Notes: generated by a model from the sequence alone, not told the origin. DNA of 64,000 nucleotides from Alkalicella caledoniensis (GCF_014467015.1 NZ_CP058559.1:1922001-1986000), one strand, 5' to 3'; counted from the stretch's first letter, positions 47,631 to 56,727 are shown. Translations and numbers: made by a program.

Positions 47631-47869
47631 GGGTTCTAATTAACGGATATGAGAAGGGTTAACATATTAAATTGTTAGCCCTTTATGATGTCTATAAGTA
47701 TTTCAACCCATAGGAAATTCTAGAGTAGGAGTTTCCACCTAAATAGAGAAGTAGTATTGGAAGATATATGTTTATATATAGAAAAGAGCATGGTGATTGT
47801 ACAAGGAAAAGGGGATGGTGATAAGTTTACCTGTTAACAATGAATTAGTCTTAATTGACAACATTATCC
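47631..47869. repeat. 239-bp direct repeat, left copy, flanking the IS1634-type element
   Basis: Identical at every base to 49854-50092 by direct reading; the bases on each side differ. It starts 4 bp after the rlmH stop and contains the rlmH terminator hairpin and a leader module also seen at 57831. Best explained as a very long target-site duplication. Confidence 0.9.
47654..47685 (+). terminator. Terminator after rlmH
   Basis: AAGGGTTAACA (47654-47664) pairs with TGTTAGCCCTT (47673-47683) with one G-U pair. Related hairpins follow the att-like copies at 57729 and 58699. A second copy lies in the right direct repeat. Confidence 0.7.
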
Positions 47870-47890
47870 CACGTTTGACACTTGATGATT

Positions 47891-47938
47891 AAAAAAAGCC
47901 TGTAATCCCTTGAAAATAAAGGGTTTGTAGGCTTTAAT
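47891..47938 (-). terminator. Terminator of the IS1634-type transposase
   Basis: On the minus strand AAAGCCTAC... (from 47935) pairs with the arm ending at 47895 and is followed by seven Ts (47891-47897 read on the minus strand). Confidence 0.75.
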
Positions 47939-47965
47939 TTTTGTCAAAAAAGTGAATAATGTTTT

Positions 47966-49708
47966 TTACTTCTTTGTATCTTTTAGAATCTTTTTCATCT
48001 TGCTTTTTGTTACAATTTGGTAGTCTGTGCGAAAGTCAAAGGCTTCATGTAAAGCATCGGTAAAATCGGTTCTAGTATATAAGGGCTCATATCCTTCTCC
48101 CTTAATTTCTTTGAAATTCATATCTCTTAATTCACTAATAATTTCATGACAGGTAAATTCCTCTTTAAGTCGCTTTTCTAGCATTCTATAGATGACTAAA
48201 GATATAAAGCATGTGCTGAAATGTGCTTCAATACGGTCATCTTTTTTTAAGAATACAGGTCTTGCTTTGAATTCACTTTTCATAATCCTAAAGCATTCCT
48301 CGATTTCCCATCTCCTGTGATTTACCTTAATTATTTCAGGTACATCATCCTCAAGATTTGTACAAACTCCATAAAAACCATCAAAAGCTTCTTCTTTTTG
48401 GATGATAGCTTGATCAATGCTGTATATTTCTTTCTTTGCAATTTCACCATCAGGAGTATAGCTCGTTTTATGAATAAATCTTTTGTAATCGTTAGCATTA
48501 CATTTCTTGATTTTTGTCGGGTTTGTATCTATAGTCTTTTGAGCACGTTCTATTTGTGAGTTGCGGATTTTGCGCTGATAATCCCTGTATTTGATCGAAT
48601 AAGTTACAATCAATCTTTGTTCAAAGCCATTTTCTTTGATCCAACGTTCTTTGAAATAGACCTTTGCACTTATTTTTGCTTTATCTTCAGGAGTAGCCTT
48701 ATCTATCATTTCATCGAGTTCAGAAATATCATAGTTTTTTTTGCTGCCTGGAAGTTTCCAGCCATCAGGATCAAGAGCCCATTTCTTCAGGTGTGCTTTT
48801 AATTTTTTAATAGATTGTGTGGTAATAAAAGCTCGACCATCCTTGTCGTTAAACTTTCGATTAGCTTCTGAAGCCAACCCAGCATCTGTGCACACGATAA
48901 ATTTAGAAAGCTCAAAATCAGAAACGATTTTCTTTTCCAATGGTTTTAGAGTCAGTTGCTCATTCATATTCCCCCTGTTAATGCTAAAAGCCAGAGGAAT
49001 GCCATCCCCGTCCATGAATAGCCCCATTTGGACTATCGGGTTTGGTCTGTGTTCTTTTGACGGACCATACTGCTTTATACCATCTCCCTGCTCTATTTCA
49101 AAAAAGTAATTGGTGCAATCATAGTAAAGAACGCCGGTATTTCTTTTGGAGACCTTCAAGCTATTTTTGTACAAGGAGGACTGGATAAAGTCTGTCTCCT
49201 TAGCAAGAATTTCAAGAGCTCTGTATATTTGATGCAAATCATATTTGGGTTGTTCTATAAACTTTTTAGAAAGCTCATATGTAGCAAGTTTTGAAGAAGG
49301 GAAGATAATTCTACCGTAAATAAGCCTGGAAAGAATCGAGTCTAAATCAAAATCAAACTTATATTTTTGTGATATTTCCATACAAATCTTGTGTAGCCCA
49401 AGATCATGATATATTTTTTGCAGGAATAGGTAACCGCCGTTAAACAAGCGTGGTTCACCTTTATCAATAAGTTTTGAGGGGGAGTACTTTACAAGAACTT
49501 CCCTTTTTTCTTCCTTTTCTTTTTTGTTAAGTTCTTCTACGTAATTTTTTGCCCATTCTATGGGATCTTGGTCGATTAATTTTTTTTCTAAATCAGCAAC
49601 GGTACCGAGCTTTTCAACAACTTTAGAAGAGCGCTTTCCATTTTCGTAAATAGACTTAACCACATATAAAGATGCGGCATTTTTTGAACTAACAATTTGT
49701 AGTCTCAT
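47966..49708 (-). CDS. IS1634-family DDE transposase
   Basis: A 580-residue IS4-superfamily transposase. The DDE residues are visible: D197 in LYYDCTNYFF, D275 in FIVCTDAGLAS, and the YREK region with R466, E470 and K477 in NHRRWEIEECFRIMKSEF. The length and the region between D2 and E (with RAFITTQSIKKLKAHLKKW) match the IS1634 family. The frame is intact, so the element is probably active or recently active. The start ATG at 49708 has no strong ribosome site. Confidence 0.9.
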   Translation of the reverse strand: MRLQIVSSKNAASLYVVKSIYENGKRSSKVVEKLGTVADLEKKLIDQDPIEWAKNYVEELNKKEKEEKREVLVKYSPSKLIDKGEPRLFNGGYLFLQKIYHDLGLHKICMEISQKYKFDFDLDSILSRLIYGRIIFPSSKLATYELSKKFIEQPKYDLHQIYRALEILAKETDFIQSSLYKNSLKVSKRNTGVLYYDCTNYFFEIEQGDGIKQYGPSKEHRPNPIVQMGLFMDGDGIPLAFSINRGNMNEQLTLKPLEKKIVSDFELSKFIVCTDAGLASEANRKFNDKDGRAFITTQSIKKLKAHLKKWALDPDGWKLPGSKKNYDISELDEMIDKATPEDKAKISAKVYFKERWIKENGFEQRLIVTYSIKYRDYQRKIRNSQIERAQKTIDTNPTKIKKCNANDYKRFIHKTSYTPDGEIAKKEIYSIDQAIIQKEEAFDGFYGVCTNLEDDVPEIIKVNHRRWEIEECFRIMKSEFKARPVFLKKDDRIEAHFSTCFISLVIYRMLEKRLKEEFTCHEIISELRDMNFKEIKGEGYEPLYTRTDFTDALHEAFDFRTDYQIVTKSKMKKILKDTKK

Positions 49709-49853
49709 TTTTTTACACCACCCTTACAAACAACTACTTATATCATAACACATTGTTAAACATTGTGCACTAAAAATATGTAAAGTTTGACAAAAAAATA
49801 AGCCTATATTAAGGCTTACAAGAACTTTTCATCTATTCAACTGTCAAAGACCC

Positions 49854-50092
49854 GGGTTCTAATTAACGGATATGAGAAGGGTTAACATATTAAATTGTTA
49901 GCCCTTTATGATGTCTATAAGTATTTCAACCCATAGGAAATTCTAGAGTAGGAGTTTCCACCTAAATAGAGAAGTAGTATTGGAAGATATATGTTTATAT
50001 ATAGAAAAGAGCATGGTGATTGTACAAGGAAAAGGGGATGGTGATAAGTTTACCTGTTAACAATGAATTAGTCTTAATTGACAACATTATCC
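49854..50092. repeat. 239-bp direct repeat, right copy
   Basis: Perfect copy of 47631-47869. It lacks the att core, because the duplication begins after the rlmH stop. A short open frame (50038-50103, starting MVISLPVNNELVLIDNIIHT) runs across its right boundary and ends at once, so it is likely a remnant. Confidence 0.9.
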
Positions 50093-50437
50093 ATACAGGG
50101 TAATATTAGTATTGAAAGACTGCATGAGGAGTGAATTTTTTATGGTTAACTACTATGATTCTACGGTTGGTTTAGCTTACTAAGGGAGTAGTCTGCCCTT
50201 TTTTAAGTCTAGATCAATTGAATAGTATCAAGTAGTTAAGAAAATAACTCTTCCATCATAAAAGAGAAGGTGTATTGTATCTATTACAGCAATAACTTTT
50301 TGTACACCTAAACATGTTTTGTAATCCTATAAATTAAAGGAAAGAGGATAGTTATTATTCTTTTTCCTTTTTTGATTTGTAAAGGTTTCCTTAACTACTA
50401 ATGTGAAGGAAGCTTTTTTATATAAAAGGAGTGATAA
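50093..50437. other. Non-coding or decayed segment right of the direct repeat
   Basis: No gene is evident. A one-base frameshift would extend the 50038 frame to a TGA at 50132. Two hairpins with T runs are present: AAGGG/CCCTT at 50182-50204 and one at 50384-50419 (GGTTTCCTT with AAGGAAGC). Confidence 0.5.
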
Positions 50438-50644
50438 CATGTATTTATAGGCATTAAGGATCGAGGCGTAATTGACCAAGGTAAGTATGCAGATATTGTA
50501 ATCTTTGACCCTGAAAGGATTATAGATAAAGCAACTTATGAGAATCCTGCAAGATACCCAGAAGGGATAGAACTTGTATTGGTTAATGGGCAAAAGCAGT
50601 TTGTTGATGGGCAGTATAGGGTAATAAGATTGGAAGAATCATAA
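50438..50644 (+). pseudogene. Remnant of an N-acyl-D-amino-acid deacylase (D-aminoacylase) C-terminus
   Basis: The frame reads IKDRGVIDQGKYADIVIFDP, then ERIIDKATYENPARYPEGIE and LVLVNGQ, the C-terminal end of the D-aminoacylase amidohydrolase family. About 400 N-terminal residues are missing and a stop lies directly upstream (50435). It is a decayed fragment. No start codon and no function expected. Confidence 0.8.
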
Positions 50645-50714
50645 AAAATGACAAATCTAAAGTTAAGTAATAAAGACCTCTTTAAAACAGGATTATTAAC
50701 AAGGAGTGGAGAAA

Positions 50715-51284
50715 ATGGTACATTTTAAAAAGCTTGTAGGAGAAAAATGCTATTTGTCACCAGTAGATGATAGCCAAGCAGAAAAAGTAGGGGTGTGGAG
50801 CAATGATATAGAGGTAGCCATTAGGACTGGTGACGTAACGGATATGATAACTTATGACCAACAAAAAAAATACCTAGAAGGTATGAATAACAGTAGAAGT
50901 TATGCTTTCTTTATCATAAGGCAAGAGGAAGGTGAGGTCATTGGAATCGCAAGATTGATGAGGGTAGATTTAATAAACAGAAAAGCTCTAATGGGTATGT
51001 TTATTGGTGAAAGAGGTAACAGGAGTAAGGGTATAGGAACGGAAGCAACGAATCTATTACTAGACTTTGGCTTTAACATTCTTAATCTAAGGAATATAAT
51101 GATAGAGACATTTTCCTTTAATGAACCTGCCATAAGAACACTAAAAAAGGTGGGTTTTAAAGAAATAGGTAGAAGAAGAAAAAGTATAATATACGGTAAA
51201 AATGAATATGATGAAATTTTGATGGATATGCTTAGTGATGAGTTTCAAGATTCCAGAATTGAGGGGATACTAGATAACAAATAA
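50715..51284 (+). CDS. GNAT family N-acetyltransferase (RimJ/RimL-like)
   Basis: About 189 residues of the GNAT fold: GEKCYLSPVDDSQAEKV near the N-terminus, IGIARLMRVDLINRKALMGM (beta 4), the acetyl-CoA loop IGERGNRSKGIGTEATNLLL (about 95-114) and NEPAIRTLKKVGFKEIGRRR. It may acetylate a small molecule or a protein N-terminus. AAGGAGTGG fits ATG 50715; GTG 50706 is in frame. It is a single-gene unit with its own terminator. Confidence 0.88.
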   Translation: MVHFKKLVGEKCYLSPVDDSQAEKVGVWSNDIEVAIRTGDVTDMITYDQQKKYLEGMNNSRSYAFFIIRQEEGEVIGIARLMRVDLINRKALMGMFIGERGNRSKGIGTEATNLLLDFGFNILNLRNIMIETFSFNEPAIRTLKKVGFKEIGRRRKSIIYGKNEYDEILMDMLSDEFQDSRIEGILDNK

Positions 51285-51307
51285 AAATATTATAAATAAA
51301 CCACTTG

Positions 51308-51335
51308 ACTCTGCCCCTAGGGCAGAGTTTGTTTT
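51308..51335 (+). terminator. Terminator after the acetyltransferase gene
   Basis: Perfect 9-bp arms ACTCTGCCC (51308-51316) and GGGCAGAGT (51320-51328) with a TTTGTTTT tail. Confidence 0.75.
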
Positions 51336-51397
51336 AAACTAGAGGTGGTTTTATAAATACAAAGGAAGTATGTATATATAGTACCCTGCACAGCTTG

Positions 51398-51458
51398 TAT
51401 AATTAACAGAATGTTAATATCTCCAGAGGAGGAAAGTCATTCTAAAAATAGAAATTTA
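51398..51458 (+). repeat. Cassette leader module, diverged copy
   Basis: TATAATTAACAGAATGTTAA and the following CCAGAGGAGGAAAGT...TAGAA align with the leader at 57831 (TATAGTTAATAGAATATTAA, CCAGAGTAGGATTTTCC). No att core or terminator remains here. Confidence 0.55.
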
Positions 51459-51526
51459 ATTATTAATATTACTTAAAAAAGCCATTACTAGCACAACAAA
51501 AAGCTAACACAATCAGCTCCATATAA

Positions 51527-51640
51527 CTGTTTTATGAAGCAAAAGAGAGAGGCATTAAAAGGTTATTGGCAGATATTTCATCTGAGAATACCAGTAGTAT
51601 AAAATTTCATGAGAAAAATGGGTTTGCTGAGCATGATTAG
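51527..51640 (+). pseudogene. Remnant of a GNAT acetyltransferase C-terminus
   Basis: The frame reads LFYEAKERGIKRLLADISSE, then NTSSIKFHEKNGFAEHD and stop. EAKERGIKRLLADIS...NTSSIKFHEKNGF is the helix and beta-strand region of GNAT motif A/B. A stop at 51524 precedes it; the N-terminal two-thirds is missing. It is unrelated in frame to the intact acetyltransferase at 50715. Confidence 0.75.
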
Positions 51641-51734
51641 ATACCAAATATAGGAAAAAAGTTTAATAGTATTTTAGCGTTGTGTAAATGGGAAAGGAAG
51701 TGTTATGTTAATGAAGGATTTAGGAGGGTCAAAG

Positions 51735-52514
51735 ATGAATTTAAGAAAGTACGGAGAAAAAGCTTATAAGGTAGCTGTGATTCATGGGGGGCCAGGTGCT
51801 GCGGGAAGCGTAAAGCCTATATGTGAGGAGCTTTCTAAGTTTTGTGGCATATTGGAACCCCTTCAAACTGAAATGTCAGTAGAAGGACAGCTCATTGAGT
51901 TAAAAGGAATACTAGAAGAGAACACCGAGGAGCCGATAATTTTAATTGGTCATTCTTGGGGAGCTATGTTGGTTTACATGTTTGCAGCAAAATACAATCA
52001 TTTAGTTAAAAAAGTTATTCTTATAGCAAGTGGGTCTATTGAAGAAAAGTATTACAAAGATTTACAGGAGAATAGAGAAAATAAGCTCACAGAAGATGAG
52101 AAGATTGAGCTAAAGAGATTACAACAGATTTTCTCTAATCCCCTTGGCCATGACATGAATAGGGTGTTTGCAAAGTTTGGAGCACTTATGGAGAAACTTG
52201 ACAGCTACGCCCCATTAGAAGTCTCTAATGACGATAGTCTATATAACTACGAAATATTTACAAAAGTGTGGCCTGAAGCTCATGCTCTGAGGAAAAGTGG
52301 ATCTATGTATGAAATGGGAAAGGATATAAAATGTGAAGTCGTTGCTATTCATGGGGATTATGATTCTCATCCAGCTTATGGCATTAAAGCATCTTTAGAA
52401 AAGATAATCCCTAATTTTAAGTTTTATAAATTAGAAAACTGTGGTCATAGTCCTTGGACTGAAAGTTATGCCAAAGATGAGTTCTATAGAATTCTAAAAG
52501 ATGAGATTTTATAG
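51735..52514 (+). CDS. Alpha/beta hydrolase
   Basis: About 259 residues with HGGPGAAGS (oxyanion loop, near 17-25), the nucleophile elbow IGHSWGAML (Ser near 77), a probable acid in HGDYDSHP (near 205-212), and catalytic His in LENCGHSPWT (near 236). The fold is the proline iminopeptidase or esterase-like group; substrate unknown. GGAGGGTCAAAG precedes ATG 51735; the frame extends upstream but has no better site. Confidence 0.85.
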   Translation: MNLRKYGEKAYKVAVIHGGPGAAGSVKPICEELSKFCGILEPLQTEMSVEGQLIELKGILEENTEEPIILIGHSWGAMLVYMFAAKYNHLVKKVILIASGSIEEKYYKDLQENRENKLTEDEKIELKRLQQIFSNPLGHDMNRVFAKFGALMEKLDSYAPLEVSNDDSLYNYEIFTKVWPEAHALRKSGSMYEMGKDIKCEVVAIHGDYDSHPAYGIKASLEKIIPNFKFYKLENCGHSPWTESYAKDEFYRILKDEIL

Positions 52515-52666
52515 AAGCAGATTCTGTGATTCAATTATATAGTGTTATATTGCAAGTAAACATAGGACTGCCCTCGCTAGGTCTCCCTAAGGTCTATTCA
52601 AGCAAAATAGGCTTCAAGAGTAATTCTAAAATAATAAATATTTAGCCGGAGGGATATCATGATCAA
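52515..52666. other. Intergenic segment without a recognised feature
   Basis: About 150 bp of AT-rich sequence after the hydrolase. I see no gene, hairpin with T run, or att-like copy. Confidence 0.4.
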
Positions 52667-52800
52667 AACGTCCTGTTTTTCGCCCCTTCTTCCGTTTAGC
52701 TATTCAGCTCTTAAGTCTAACTCCTCGAATTAATTGTACAGCTTTTTAATATACACATCTAGGGTCAATGACTTTGTCTGAGGTTTGTCTACAAGCTGAA
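52667..52800. repeat. Right half of the structured repeat (partial second copy)
   Basis: 134 bp that align without gaps to 36522-36655, with about ten differences (about 93 percent identical by eye). It lacks the left 144 bp, so it cannot form the full nested hairpin. As in the first copy it abuts a hairpin on its right. Confidence 0.85.
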
Positions 52801-52834
52801 AGGACTAACAATAATTCAATTGTTAGTCCTTCTG
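52800..52834 (+). terminator. Hairpin right of the partial structured repeat
   Basis: Perfect 13-bp arms AAGGACTAACAAT (52800-52812) and ATTGTTAGTCCTT (52819-52831). The right arm equals the right arm of the hairpin after att-like site B. Confidence 0.75.
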
Positions 52835-53066
52835 CTATTTAGAAAGGGTTGTCCTATCACACTAGGAATATATAGTATAACCGCACCACAATGACATGGG
52901 ACATTTATAAAAACGTTTAAGGAGAGACTGTCTATGGCATAATTAAAAGTGAGAAAACGGCAGTGTAAAATCTGATAAGGTATAGCTGGAAATAAAAAAA
53001 CCATTGCTAACAATCCCTAATTACAGTACCCTATTAGTGTCGAAGCTAATGGGAGGTAATGAAAGG

Positions 53067-54572
53067 ATGTTAACAATGGACAGAATTAAGTATATCAGAA
53101 GAGAAGTAATTAATAAAGGTCGAAGTATCAATAGTGTTGCTAAAGAAAAGGGCCATGCGTGGGAAACCGTAAATAAGTATGTTGAGTGCCAGGATTTCAA
53201 CATTAAGAAAACCAAGAAGACTAGGGAATCCCGTTTAGATAAGTTTAAGCCAACAATTGATAAATGGTTAGAAGATGATCTAAATGCCCCACGAAAGCAA
53301 AGGCATACTGCTAAGAGAATCCACGAAAGGCTTCAGAAGGTTTTCAAGAACGATTATGATATGTCTGATAGAACCATTAGATCTTATGTAGCAAAGAGAA
53401 AGGCTGAGCTTCAACGAGAAATTGTTGACTGTTACTTGCCCCTAGAACACGCTCCTGGAGAGGCCCAAGTAGATTTTGGCAAAGTAACCTTTGTAGAAAA
53501 CGGTATTACCTATGAGGGGTCTGAGCTTGTCTTATCTTACCCTAACTCAAATGGTGCATTGGTGCAGCTATGTAAGGGTGAAAATTTAGAGTGCTTACTT
53601 ACAGCTCTTAAAAGCATGTTTGAGTTTACTGGCACAGTACCGAAAGAAATATGGTTTGATAACATGAGCACTGCTGTAAAGAAAATCAAAAAGAGTCACG
53701 AGAGAGATTTAACTGAGCGTTTTGAGAGATTTGCTCTTCATTATGGATTTGAACATAACTTTTGTAACCCTTCTAAGGGGAATGAGAAAGGGCATGTTGA
53801 AAACAAAGTTGGTTACTCAAGAAGAAACCTTTTCGTGCCGGTGCCAGAATTCCGGGAGCTTAAAGAATATAATAAAGACCTTCTACAAGAGTGTTTAGAA
53901 GATATGGATAGAGACCACTATGTAAAGAAAGCTAAAATATCTTATCTATTCGAAAAAGATATAGCTGCATCTAGGCCCTTACCAGTTGTCCCATTTGAAA
54001 CTTCAAAACTAGTAAAGCTAAAGGCAGATAAGTATGGGAAAATAAGGCTTGATGGTAAATATACATATTCTACTTCTCCAGCATACTGCCAGCAGCAAGT
54101 TTGGGCCAAGGTCACTGATTTGGAAGTAATAATACTGAATAACGATTACAAAGAGGTAGTAAGGCATAATCGACTATATGGTGACCAGCTAGACTCTATG
54201 CAATGGATAACATATATTGATTTAATGTCTAGAAAGCCTTTTGCTTTAAAGTATACAAGCTTCTATTCATCTATACCAGATGAGATGCGTTGTTACTTTG
54301 ATACATGTAACTTAGAAGAGCGCAAGCAGGGATTAAAAGCCCTGAATCTAATGTTACAAAATATTTCTATAGAGGAAGCTGCAAACGTTTTTAGTTCGGC
54401 CATTGAAGCTAACTGTAGAGATTCTGACAGCTTGATAGGGTTGTATCATAGGGTAGTAAATGGAGTTTTAGAAATGCCTGATATGGAGCTCCCTGATTTT
54501 GTGCCACAATTAAAGGGATACACAACAGATTTAGACGTTTATGACGGATTGATGGGTGGTGGCAGCAAATGA
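53067..54572 (+). CDS. istA: IS21 transposase IstA
   Basis: About 501 residues with an N-terminal helix-turn-helix (VINKGRSINSVAKEKGHAWE) and the retroviral-type DDE core: D in GEAQVDFGKVTF (near 135), D in PKEIWFDNMSTAVK, and E in GNEKGHVENKVGYSRR. The frame opens at 53004; the ATG at 53067 follows GGGAGG by 10 nt. Intact. Overlap ATGA with istB. Confidence 0.9.
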   Translation: MLTMDRIKYIRREVINKGRSINSVAKEKGHAWETVNKYVECQDFNIKKTKKTRESRLDKFKPTIDKWLEDDLNAPRKQRHTAKRIHERLQKVFKNDYDMSDRTIRSYVAKRKAELQREIVDCYLPLEHAPGEAQVDFGKVTFVENGITYEGSELVLSYPNSNGALVQLCKGENLECLLTALKSMFEFTGTVPKEIWFDNMSTAVKKIKKSHERDLTERFERFALHYGFEHNFCNPSKGNEKGHVENKVGYSRRNLFVPVPEFRELKEYNKDLLQECLEDMDRDHYVKKAKISYLFEKDIAASRPLPVVPFETSKLVKLKADKYGKIRLDGKYTYSTSPAYCQQQVWAKVTDLEVIILNNDYKEVVRHNRLYGDQLDSMQWITYIDLMSRKPFALKYTSFYSSIPDEMRCYFDTCNLEERKQGLKALNLMLQNISIEEAANVFSSAIEANCRDSDSLIGLYHRVVNGVLEMPDMELPDFVPQLKGYTTDLDVYDGLMGGGSK

Positions 54573-55297
54573 AATCATCTATAGCCGAATACTGTAGGCT
54601 GCTCAGACTAGGTAACCACATAGTCAAGCACTATGAAGACATAAAAGCTGAAACACATGAAGAATTTTTACTTAAGATACTGGAAGTTGAATATGAATGC
54701 CGTGAAGTAGTAAAAAAAAATAGAGCGATCAAGGCCGCGACCTTTGATATGCTCAAGACATTTGAGACTTATGAATTTAAAAAAGTTAGTATCCCTAAGA
54801 GTACATCTATTGAAGACATAAAAAGTGGGGCTTTTATCGATAGAAAAGAGAATCTAATTTTATATGGCGGGGTGGGTCTAGGAAAAACTCATCTGGCAAC
54901 TTCCATTGGCATTGAGGCTTGTAATAATGGCAAAAAAGTTAAGTTTTACAGGACTGCAACCCTTGTAAATGAGCTGATTGACGCTAAAGAAAATGGCAGT
55001 CTAACCAAGTTAATGCGGAAATTAAAGAAGATGGACCTTATTATTTGCGATGAGTGGGGATATATTCCTCTAGATACAGATGGAGCACAACTGCTCTTTA
55101 ATGTAATATCCGAGTGTTATGAAAAAAGAAGTATCATTTTAACTACAAACCTTGAGTTCAGCAAATGGAATAATATATTTTATAATGACAGGCTAACAAG
55201 TGCAATTGTTGATCGGTTGGTACACTACAGTCACTTACTAATATTTGAAGGACCAAGTCATAGAGTTGAGAACTCTATATTAAGAAACAACCAATAA
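54569..55297 (+). CDS. istB: IS21 helper ATPase IstB
   Basis: A 242-residue AAA+ ATPase related to DnaC: Walker [13 protein letters not shown] (about 100-111), Walker B LIICDEWGYIP (about 155-165), and IILTTNLEFSKW (sensor region). It regulates IstA target choice. Intact. A start ATG overlaps the istA stop, indicating translational coupling. Confidence 0.92.
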   Translation: MKSSIAEYCRLLRLGNHIVKHYEDIKAETHEEFLLKILEVEYECREVVKKNRAIKAATFDMLKTFETYEFKKVSIPKSTSIEDIKSGAFIDRKENLILYGGVGLGKTHLATSIGIEACNNGKKVKFYRTATLVNELIDAKENGSLTKLMRKLKKMDLIICDEWGYIPLDTDGAQLLFNVISECYEKRSIILTTNLEFSKWNNIFYNDRLTSAIVDRLVHYSHLLIFEGPSHRVENSILRNNQ

Positions 55298-55448
55298 TTT
55301 ACATAAATGGAATTAGGGATTATCATATTTTTAATTGCCAAATTATCAAATTTCTACTTGCCAAAAACAAGGAGAGACTCCCTACATAGTTAATAATTCG
55401 GTGGGAGGACTTAGTTTACACTGCACATCGATATATTAGGAATCTAGA

Positions 55449-55479
55449 AAGCAAGCGCTGGTAAAGCACTTGCTTTTTA
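55449..55479 (+). terminator. Hairpin terminator right of IS21
   Basis: AAGCAAGCGC (55449-55458) pairs with GCACTTGCTT (55466-55475) with one G-U pair, followed by TTTTT. The rest of 55480-55601 holds no gene; it is the upstream region of the ArsR-like gene. Confidence 0.75.
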
Positions 55480-55601
55480 TTATTCAGATATTAAGTTTTT
55501 ATTAATAAGATAGAAAACAATGGTATTAGATGGTCATCTATGATATATTAAAATAGACATCTAAACAATGAATAAATAGTTGTCTAAGGAGGGCTAACTA
55601 T

Positions 55602-56696
55602 ATGCTACTAGCTGAAGAAAAATTAAAAGAGCAACTACAATTTGTACATAAGCCAATTATTGATTTTATGCATTCTTTGTACCTATTTGGTAATTTTGAT
55701 GAGGGGAGAGATGTGTTAGGTCAGAGGGGTATAGCCCTTGATCAAGAAGTCCAACATATTTTGCAAAGTATAAAAAATAACCTATCAGGGTTTGTGAATA
55801 ATGAAATACAGACATTAAGTGACTTGGGCACTGCTGATTGTTTGCTGATTTCATTTGTCTCAAATTATGAAGAGCTACACTCTGTGGAAGATTTCTTTGA
55901 AATATATGAGAAAGCATCTAGTGAAGAGATACTTAGGTACATTGGAACCTCTTTTTTAATTAGTTATTACTCTGGCTCTATGAATCGATGGAATAAGGAT
56001 AATCACTCTATTGAAAAGATGAAGGAATTTTTGAAAAGACTAGATGGCGTAGAGCCAGACTTGAAGGAAAAGATTGTAGATTTATACAACGACCCTCAAG
56101 AAACGAAAATGCGTTTAGGATATATGTTCAAACAATTTTACACTAAGGGGTATAAAGGATTTGAAAAGGAAATCTTAGAGAAATCAAAAGCAGAACAAGT
56201 CAGATATGAGAATCTTATAAATGAAAATCCTGCACTTTTCATAGAGATTAATCTTAAGAAACCTTCTATTAACGGGACTGTTCCAATGGAATACGATAAG
56301 TATAACATCTATGTGTCTTATATACAGCAATACGGCTATACCGTACTAGCCAATAACCGTTTACCCAATGCTAATGGGACTATAAGTATAGGATGCAGAA
56401 ATATAGATTTCTATAACAATAAGAATATAGTCACAAACTTCGATAGATTTTTAAAGACAATTGCAGACCCTACAAGGTTTAAGATAATTACATACGTAGG
56501 AAAAAGGAATTGGTATGTTAATGAACTAGCAAAAGAATTAAAACTAACACCGGCAACTATTCATTACCACTTAGAAACACTACATAGTATAGATATGGTT
56601 ACCTCTTTTAAAGAGGAAAATAAGGTGATGTATAAACTTAATACTACTGTAACAAAGCAGTATATAGATTATTTATCCACAAAGATTTTTAATTAG
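55602..56696 (+). CDS. ArsR/SmtB-like winged-helix regulator with long N-terminal domain
   Basis: A 364-residue protein. Residues about 275-364 form an ArsR-type winged helix: FLKTIADPTRFKIITYVGKR, then NELAKELKLTPATIHYHLET as the recognition helix. The N-terminal 270 residues are not recognised; they are alpha-helical, acidic, and have no ArsR-type metal cysteines. They are a likely ligand-sensing domain. AAGGAGGGCTAACTAT precedes the ATG. It lies 31 bp before a methyltransferase gene and probably controls it. Confidence 0.75.
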   Translation: MLLAEEKLKEQLQFVHKPIIDFMHSLYLFGNFDEGRDVLGQRGIALDQEVQHILQSIKNNLSGFVNNEIQTLSDLGTADCLLISFVSNYEELHSVEDFFEIYEKASSEEILRYIGTSFLISYYSGSMNRWNKDNHSIEKMKEFLKRLDGVEPDLKEKIVDLYNDPQETKMRLGYMFKQFYTKGYKGFEKEILEKSKAEQVRYENLINENPALFIEINLKKPSINGTVPMEYDKYNIYVSYIQQYGYTVLANNRLPNANGTISIGCRNIDFYNNKNIVTNFDRFLKTIADPTRFKIITYVGKRNWYVNELAKELKLTPATIHYHLETLHSIDMVTSFKEENKVMYKLNTTVTKQYIDYLSTKIFN

Positions 56697-56727
56697 AAAA
56701 ATATAAGAATAGAAAGAGGGTAAGAAA

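Larger units (their letters stand above)
47870..49853. mobile_element. IS1634-family insertion sequence (about 1984 bp)
   Basis: One transposase gene on the minus strand, with imperfect terminal inverted repeats: TTTGACACTTGATG near the left end and, on the other strand, TTTGACAGTTGAATAG near the right end. It carries its own terminator at the left end and is bracketed by 239-bp direct repeats. IS1634-family elements are known to make unusually long, variable target duplications. Exact ends may shift by a few bases. Confidence 0.85.
52960..55424. mobile_element. IS21-family insertion sequence (about 2.47 kb)
   Basis: istA and istB genes overlap by 4 bp. GCAGTGTAAA (52960-52969) is repeated inverted as TTTACACTGC (55415-55424) and probably marks the ends. 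Sub-terminal copies of AATCCCTAATT occur near 53016 and, inverted, near 55311, as expected for IstA binding sites. I found no clear target duplication. Confidence 0.8.

Noticed and set aside
47631-50092. The 239-bp repeats as part of the IS itself
   Set aside because: The left copy is contiguous with rlmH and its terminator, and the inverted ends of the IS lie inside the repeats, so a target duplication is the simpler reading.
50038-50103. Short frame of 21 codons across the right boundary of the direct repeat
   Set aside because: Too short, ends at once after the repeat, and its left copy is cut by the IS; no evidence of a gene.
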